A DNA stretch of 64,000 bases from Heligmosomoides polygyrus polygyrus. Lineage: Eukaryota > Nematoda > Chromadorea > Rhabditida > Heligmosomidae. The notes below the pieces were generated by a model. The model did no database searches and had not been told where the DNA came from. It saw only the letters and a list, made by a program, of their open reading frames with translations. Positions 57,701-64,000 of the stretch are shown here, one piece after another (within the stretch, counting starts at the first letter, position 1; each line of letters starts with the position of its first letter). The DNA lies in contig OX377202.1 in NCBI GenBank assembly GCA_947396885.1, forward strand, positions 29,627,407 through 29,691,406, in the 5' to 3' direction. The translations under genes were made by a program, and so were the position numbers.

Positions 57701-58098
57701 GTCATTTCAATGCACGAGAAGCGGTGACGATGCTGCCTATCACTTTAAAGGGCAAGGGGACAGTCAACAGAACAATATGGACAACAGCAACGGCGCGCAA
57801 GCCCAGTATGGGTGGTCCACCTTCTCTGTCCTTCGTAACAGCCAGAGAATTCCAGAGAAAATTCCAAGTGAAAAAGGAGAGGGTGGATACATAAGCACTA
57901 CGATCGCAGATGGATGACTAACCAGGGAAGGGTGCAGGCGTATGTCTGAAGGACCAAAACGCAGTTTTTGATAAACTTACAACCGGAAAAAACCCGTCTG
58001 CGTTGTCCACCGTGGTTTCAGAGGAACGGATACCTAAGCGAGAATCCTCTCGCTCATAAAGTACAAAAATAGGTTCCATTTCTGCAAAGCCCTTTAGA

Positions 58099-58284
58099 CT
58101 ACCGAGTTGGGAACCTCGAAGCTTCACTATGGAATCACACTGTTGCACAGACAAGACCTTCCTGGTCCCGATTCTGCGCAAGGAAGCAGTATTTTACACT
58201 TTTCTGCATATTCGATGTTTAGAAGATATTGCCTTGTGCGGCGGAGCGATTCCATAGTGAAGTTTCGAGATAACTAAATTGGTT
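58099..58284. mobile_element. Short MITE, 36-bp inverted repeats
   Basis: ACCGAGTTGGGAACCTCGAA...CTTCACTATGGAATC pairs with GATTCCATAGTGAAG...TTTCGAGATAACTAAATTGGT. The interior has no coding frame. Total about 186 bp. Confidence 0.7.
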
Positions 58285-58301
58285 GATTCAAGGACCACGC
58301 A

Positions 58302-59020
58302 AAAATGGAGTACATTTTTCTACTGAAACGAGAAAACGAGATTCTGATGCACCGTTCACGCTCAGCGGAACGAGCATCCCCTAATGCCCAGCTACGTGTG
58401 TCAAGGTCGCGAAGTCAACATGGCCAACTACCAAGCGCCAGAGCTGGGCAGGAGGAAACGAGCGGCTTGGGGAGCTTTCAAGAGCGTCGAAGAAGTCGTG
58501 AAGAGGACGAAGGACGTCCGACTCCATGCCCACCTATTCGACTACACTGTTTTTCCTACACTAACATACGCCTCAGAGACCTGGGCCATATGAAAGCGGG
58601 ATCAGCGTCGCAGATGTGGAATCGAGAGGACGATGCTCGGAGTGACACGACTCACGCAAGTGAGAGAAGGCCTCCGGACTTCCGAGCTTCGCCGACGTTC
58701 GAAGATCAGAGACGCGTTACGTGAGCCGTGGGTCGAAAATTAGGTGGGCCGGCCACGTAATGCGATTCGCAGACACCCGCTGGACGAGAGTCGTCACAGA
58801 TTGGATTCCGCGGGATGTCAAAAGAACACCAGGACGCCCACCAACGCGTTGGTCGGACTTCTTCGTGAAAGCCCTGAACGACCGCTATGACGCTCTTCGT
58901 GTCCCTCGAGGGAGGAGGATCCATTGGAGCACTCTGGCACGTGACAGGGACGAATGGAGACGCTGCTAGCGCCCGCTCGAGCAAGTCGATGATCAACGGG
59001 ACGACAGGTGATACAGGTGA
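58302..59020 (+). pseudogene. 5'-truncated RTE-type LINE
   Basis: Only the C-terminal part of the reverse transcriptase polyprotein remains: YVCQGREVNMANYQAPELGR, RRKRAAWGAFKSVEEVVKRT, TLTYASETWAI, then a shifted frame with [40 protein letters not shown] and [14 protein letters not shown]. It is close to the copy at 5.8-8.2 kb and has the same ACGACAGGTGATACAGGT end. 5' truncation is typical of LINE insertion. Confidence 0.85.
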
Positions 59021-59560
59021 TCGTCCAACGTGAGTCGGACGTCGAGGCACATGTGCCGGGATGCAGAAGACCTGTCATAGACGTTGTGGCAACGTCGTGA
59101 AACGTGCGTCGGGACTCCACAAATGTGTCACAGACGTTATGACACATGTGTTCGGATTTAGAAGGCGAAACACAGACGTCGTATAACGTGTGTTCAGATC
59201 CAGTTGACGTGCCACAGATCAGACTTTGCACAGCATGCGTTGGATTTTCAAAAGGCCATTTAGCTTCTTGCACGAGCATGCGCGTGCTTGACTCTCACTT
59301 CGTTTCTCTGCCGGTACATTGGTAAGATGATATTGGAGGGGGATGGGAGAGTGGAAGGTAGAATGACTACAGAATCGGAGGAGTATTACAGTTGTCCCGC
59401 AGCAAAAGATGTCGACTGGTCGACCAATACCGATTGATTTTATTTGTGTTTCTGCAGATTAAGCAGTTCGGATAGAGACTCTCACAATCTGCTCCTCGTC
59501 ACGTAAAGAATGGATACTTCGGAGAATAAATCGCTACATATGATAGAGAGCGGATAAGTC
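59021..59560. other. No gene recognised
   Basis: Short repeated words (TGTGTTCGGATT/TGTGTTCAGATCC, ACGT-rich motifs such as CACAGACGT) from about 59040 to 59250 suggest a degraded tandem repeat. Nothing else is supported. Confidence 0.4.
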
Positions 59561-59569
59561 GTTTTGCAG

Positions 59570-60115
59570 CCGCTAGGTCGCTGAATTGGTAGAGGAAGTC
59601 GTTTACTCTTTAACATCGTCGAATTATCATTTAACTTCACCATAGGCCCTGTCGCGTCCTATGGGGCGGGGAAGTGTTGTTCGGAAAACAATTTCTGTTG
59701 AAGCAGCCGAATCGTTTACTTTTAAAAATGATTGCTAATATATTTTAGCTTTATCGCAGGCCCTGTCGAAGTTCCGGGTGGGGATCTTTGTCCGAAAGAC
59801 TTTCTGTTGAAGCAGACAAAAGGTCAAGTCGCAGGGTATCGACCAACTAGTCCCCCACATTACTACCTAAAACCTAAGGATTGGTAGAGGGAGTCGCTTA
59901 CTCTTTAAAAGGTCTGTTAAGGTTTTGCTTAACTTCATCACATGTCATAAAGCGGATAAACCAACGCAATCCGAAGTCTACTCCACTGTTAAATGCCTGG
60001 CAAACGGATTATTTTATCTATTTGTTGTGAGCTGAGGCGCGTTGTTCGAAATTCCCTTTTCTGTTGAAAGAAACGAAAGGTCGAGTCTCGCAGGATACCG
60101 AAGGAGTCAGCGCAC
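59570..60115. repeat. Diverged 172-bp-type monomers in inverse orientation
   Basis: Read on the + strand this region matches the reverse complement of the array monomer: TTGTTCGGAAAAC...CTGTTGAAGCAG, GTCAAGTCGCAGGGTATCGACCAAC-type sequence followed by TAGTCCCCCA, and GGATTGGTAGAGGGAGTCGC with TTACTCTTTAAAAGG. Roughly three degenerate monomers or parts are visible. They are much older than the homogeneous array. Confidence 0.75.
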
Positions 60116-61050
60116 AAAATTGAGCACATATTTCCCCATCCCTGATTAATTGTGCTCTACTCAAACAAGTTATTTGGACTTCTTCCAACCGCGGGCCTCT
60201 TCAAAGATCAGTACTTTGATTCCTAGCATTTGGCGACTCTTACGTCTGCCAAGAGGCGCCTACAGCATCTCTTGAGGGCAGCCAATGGTAGGTGCGAAGG
60301 ACCGTAAAAGGTGCGAGGAGCGGCACAGGTCAAGACATCTGATGAACGCACAGGACCAGTGAGCAATTACTCCAATCCAGGGACCAATGTCTAAATGAGG
60401 GACCAATATGGCACTGTGAGCAACTCTAGAGTGGAGGGGACGGGCACGCTGCCGAATGATCAGAACGCCAAGAGTTCAAAAACTTCTAAAATAAGAACGT
60501 TAAGCACGCTCACACCTAAATTAGAAATGCAGAGGAATATAGTTCGCTGCTTTCAGGGTAGGGCTTAGAGTTTAGTAAGACATCCGGTATGGATCTCCTC
60601 TCTAGGTTTGAACTTGGCACTGCTGCTTTAAAAAATATCACAGCTCAAATTAAAAGGTGAAACTATAATAAATGGGTACCAGGGTAGTGGACCTCTTCAA
60701 AAGACAAATACTTCTGCATCGTTTTGCTTATCAAAAAAGATCTGTGCAGTCAAATATGCACAGAATCCTCAGTGAAATAGCAAACGAATGCAGTGGATAT
60801 GGAGAAGCGATTATGAAAGCCTTCGCAACCAGGATATGTTACTTTTAGAAAGCGTTTTCTAGCTTACCGTTTTTCATACGCTCACAATGGCGTTGCATTA
60901 GTAGTCGAAGTAATATAATAGCAGGATAGTAGTCGTAGTAGTAGCTGCAGAGCTCGTTAATCTTGCGCCAGCATTAGTTTCAGGGAGAAGGGAAATGTTC
61001 CACTTCGCGACGTCTAATTAATACAGGCAGTGTGCGCCGTTAACTGGTCC
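60116..61050. other. No gene recognised
   Basis: Mixed AT-rich sequence with no exon-like frame, RNA gene or transposon terminus that I can support. Confidence 0.5.
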
Positions 61051-61130
61051 AAATGGGCGGGGCAAAAGGGGGCGGAGGCGGGGACTCAGCGGGCGGAGAT
61101 CTCTCCGGTGTGAAAACCGGGCTCCCCCCC

Positions 61131-64000
61131 CTTGAGCCCGCTAGGGTCCCCACAACCCAGCGTCGGTTGCGGGCTTCGCCCGCACCCGACTCTGGCCGGG
61201 CGGGCCACGCTAGGCTAGCCGACTTCGCCGGCGTCGTGTGTGGTGAGCCATGTGGGATCAGAAACCCAACCCAACCTCGAGCCCGCTAGGGTCCCCACAA
61301 CCCAGCGTCGGTTGCGGGCTTCGCCCGCACCCGACTCTGGCCGGGCGGGCCACGCTAGGCTAGCCGACTTCGCCGGCGTCGTGTGTGGTGAGCCATGTGG
61401 GGTCAGAAACCCAACCCAACCTTGAGCCCGCTAGGGTCCCCACAACCCAGCGTCGGTTGCGGGCTTCGCCCGCACCCGACTCTGGCCGGGCGGGCCACGC
61501 TAGGCTAGCCGACTTCGCCGGCGTCGTGTGTGGTGAGCCATGTGGGATCAGAAACCCAACCCAACCTCGAGCCCGCTAGGGTCCCCACAACCCAGCGTCG
61601 GTTGCGGACTCTGGCCGGGCGGGCCACGCTAGGCTAGCCGACTTCGCCGGCGTCGTGTGTGGTGAGCCATGTGGGGTCAGAAACCCAACCCAACCTCGAG
61701 CCCGCTAGGGTCCCCACAACCCAGCGTCGGTTGCGGGCTTCGCCCGCACCCGACTCTGGCCGGGCGGGCCACGCTAGGCTAGCCGACTTCGCCGGCGTCG
61801 TGTGTGGTGAGCCATGTGGGGTCAGAAACCCAACCCAACCTCGAGCCCGCTAGGGTCCCCACAACCCAGCGTCGGTTGCGGGCTTCGCCCGCACCCGACT
61901 CTGGCCGGGCGGGCCACGCTAGGCTAGCCGACTTCGCCGGCGTCGTGTGTGGTGAGCCATGTGGGATCAGAAACCCAACCCAACCTCGAGCCCGCTAGGG
62001 TCCCCACAACCCAGCGTCGGTTGCGGGCTTCGCCCGCACCCGACTCTGGCCGGGCGGGCCACGCTAGGCTAGCCGACTTCGCCGGCGTCGTGTGTGGTGA
62101 ACCATGTGGGGTCAGAAACCCAACCCAACCTTGAGCCCGCTAGGGTCCCCACAACCCAGCGTCGGTTGCGGGCTTCGCCCGCACCCGACTCTGGCCGGGC
62201 GGGCCACGCTAGGCTAGCCGACTTCGCCGGCGTCGTGTGTGGTGAGCCATGTGGGATCAGAAACCCAACCCAACCTCGAGCCCGCTAGGGTCCCCACAAC
62301 CCAGCGTCGGTTGCGGACTCTGGCCGGGCGGGCCACGCTAGGCTAGCCGACTTCGCCGGCGTCGTGTGTGGTGAGCCATGTGGGGTCAGAAACCCAACCC
62401 AACCTCGAGCCCGCTAGGGTCCCCACAACCCAGCGTCGGTTGCGGGCTTCGCCCGCACCCGACTCTGGCCGGGCGGGCCACGCTAGGCTAGCCGACTTCG
62501 CCGGCGTCGTGTGTGGTGAGCCATGTGGGATCAGAAACCCAACCCAACCTCGAGCCCGCTAGGGTCCCCACAACCCAGCGTCGGTTGCGGGCTTCGCCCG
62601 CACCCGACTCTGGCCGGGCGGGCCACGCTAGGCTAGCCGACTTCGCCGGCGTCGTGTGTGGTGAGCCATGTGGGGTCAGAAACCCAACCCAACCTTGAGC
62701 CCGCTAGGGTCCCCACAACCCAGCGTCGGTTGCGGGCTTCGCCCGCACCCGACTCTGGCCGGGCGGGCCACGCTAGGCTAGCCGACTTCGCCGGCGTCGT
62801 GTGTGGTGAGCCATGTGGGATCAGAAACCCAACCCAACCTCGAGCCCGCTAGGGTCCCCACAACCCAGCGTCGGTTGCGGACTCTGGCCGGGCGGGCCAC
62901 GCTAGGCTAGCCGACTTCGCCGGCGTCGTGTGTGGTGAGCCATGTGGGGTCAGAAACCCAACCCAACCTCGAGCCCGCTAGGGTCCCCACAACCCAGCGT
63001 CGGTTGCGGGCTTCGCCCGCACCCGACTCTGGCCGGGCGGGCCACGCTAGGCTAGCCGACTTCGCCGGCGTCGTGTGTGGTGAGCCATGTGGGGTCAGAA
63101 ACCCAACCCAACCTCGAGCCCGCTAGGGTCCCCACAACCCAGCGTCGGTTGCGGGCTTCGCCCGCACCCGACTCTGGCCGGGCGGGCCACGCTAGGCTAG
63201 CCGACTTCGCCGGCGTCGTGTGTGGTGAGCCATGTGGGATCAGAAACCCAACCCAACCTCGAGCCCGCTAGGGTCCCCACAACCCAGCGTCGGTTGCGGG
63301 CTTCGCCCGCACCCGACTCTGGCCGGGCGGGCCACGCTAGGCTAGCCGACTTCGCCGGCGTCGTGTGTGGTGAGCCATGTGGGGTCAGAAACCCAACCCA
63401 ACCTTGAGCCCGCTAGGGTCCCCACAACCCAGCGTCGGTTGCGGGCTTCGCCCGCACCCGACTCTGGCCGGGCGGGCCACGCTAGGCTAGCCGACTTCGC
63501 CGGCGTCGTGTGTGGTGAGCCATGTGGGATCAGAAACCCAACCCAACCTCGAGCCCGCTAGGGTCCCCACAACCCAGCGTCGGTTGCGGACTCTGGCCGG
63601 GCGGGCCACGCTAGGCTAGCCGACTTCGCCGGCGTCGTGTGTGGTGAGCCATGTGGGGTCAGAAACCCAACCCAACCTCGAGCCCGCTAGGGTCCCCACA
63701 ACCCAGCGTCGGTTGCGGGCTTCGCCCGCACCCGACTCTGGCCGGGCGGGCCACGCTAGGCTAGCCGACTTCGCCGGCGTCGTGTGTGGTGAGCCATGTG
63801 GGGTCAGAAACCCAACCCAACCTCGAGCCCGCTAGGGTCCCCACAACCCAGCGTCGGTTGCGGGCTTCGCCCGCACCCGACTCTGGCCGGGCGGGCCACG
63901 CTAGGCTAGCCGACTTCGCCGGCGTCGTGTGTGGTGAGCCATGTGGGGTCAGAAACCCAACCCAACCTTGAGCCCGCTAGGGTCCCCACAACCCAGCGTC
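61131..64000. repeat. 145-bp GC-rich satellite, right array (runs off the window)
   Basis: About 20 monomers of the same satellite and orientation as 47487-49388. Spacing alternates in blocks of four 145-bp plus one 129-bp (709 bp) and three 145-bp plus one 129-bp (564 bp): 129-bp monomers end near 61659, 62368, 62932 and 63641. This gives a higher-order period of about 1273 bp. The first monomer starts part-way (TTGAGCCCGCTAGG), at the point where the left array stops. Confidence 0.95.

Noticed and set aside
47414..63971. Repeated 61-64-codon plus-strand frames in the 145-bp satellite
   Set aside because: Frame shadows of a homogeneous tandem repeat. Most begin at GTG rather than ATG.

Overview
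Eukaryotic DNA, most likely from a nematode. Two split genes are assembled from TTTCAG-type splice acceptors and phase-consistent exons. Both have a TTTCAG acceptor directly before, or 7 nt before, the first ATG, as expected for spliced-leader trans-splicing. One gene is a ZYG-9/XMAP215-type TOG-domain protein. Most of the rest is transposon debris (RTE- and CR1-like LINEs, mariner, MITEs, tRNA-derived SINEs) and two satellite DNAs. There is no operon or bacterial architecture.

Layout. 0.1-16.6 kb holds repeats only: two copies of a foldback-like element in opposite orientation (0.14 and 12.9 kb), 52-bp, 41-bp and ~108-bp tandem repeats, two decayed RTE-type LINEs (5.8-8.2 and 9.5-12.3 kb) and a duplicated ~490-bp block (14.65-15.68 kb). 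16.65-19.67 kb is a CR1/Jockey-like LINE with an uninterrupted endonuclease-reverse transcriptase frame. 20.95-31.74 kb (+) is a nine-exon gene for a predicted 254-aa protein with one N-terminal membrane segment and two C-terminal DPQYETL repeats. 34.54-47.23 kb (-) is the ZYG-9/XMAP215 homologue, with TOG1, TOG2 and a basic Ser/Pro-rich linker. The two genes converge. Their introns carry SINEs, two mariner-family elements 43 bp apart, a foldback element and MITEs.

47.49-64.0 kb is satellite. A GC-rich 145-bp satellite with a 129-bp hairpin-less variant runs 47.49-49.39 kb and resumes at 61.13 kb, continuing past the window end. Between lies an 11.75-kb block containing a ~172-bp satellite (49.66-57.53 kb, ~46 monomers), a mariner relic, a 5'-truncated RTE copy and old diverged 172-bp monomers in the opposite orientation. 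The block is flanked by a 9-bp direct repeat, and removing it restores one complete 145-bp monomer and the expected monomer order. It therefore looks like an insertion or rearrangement into a once continuous array. This, together with the two MITEs whose empty sites are visible elsewhere in the window, is the most interesting signal. Exon models come from reading splice signals and phase by eye and have not been checked against RNA.
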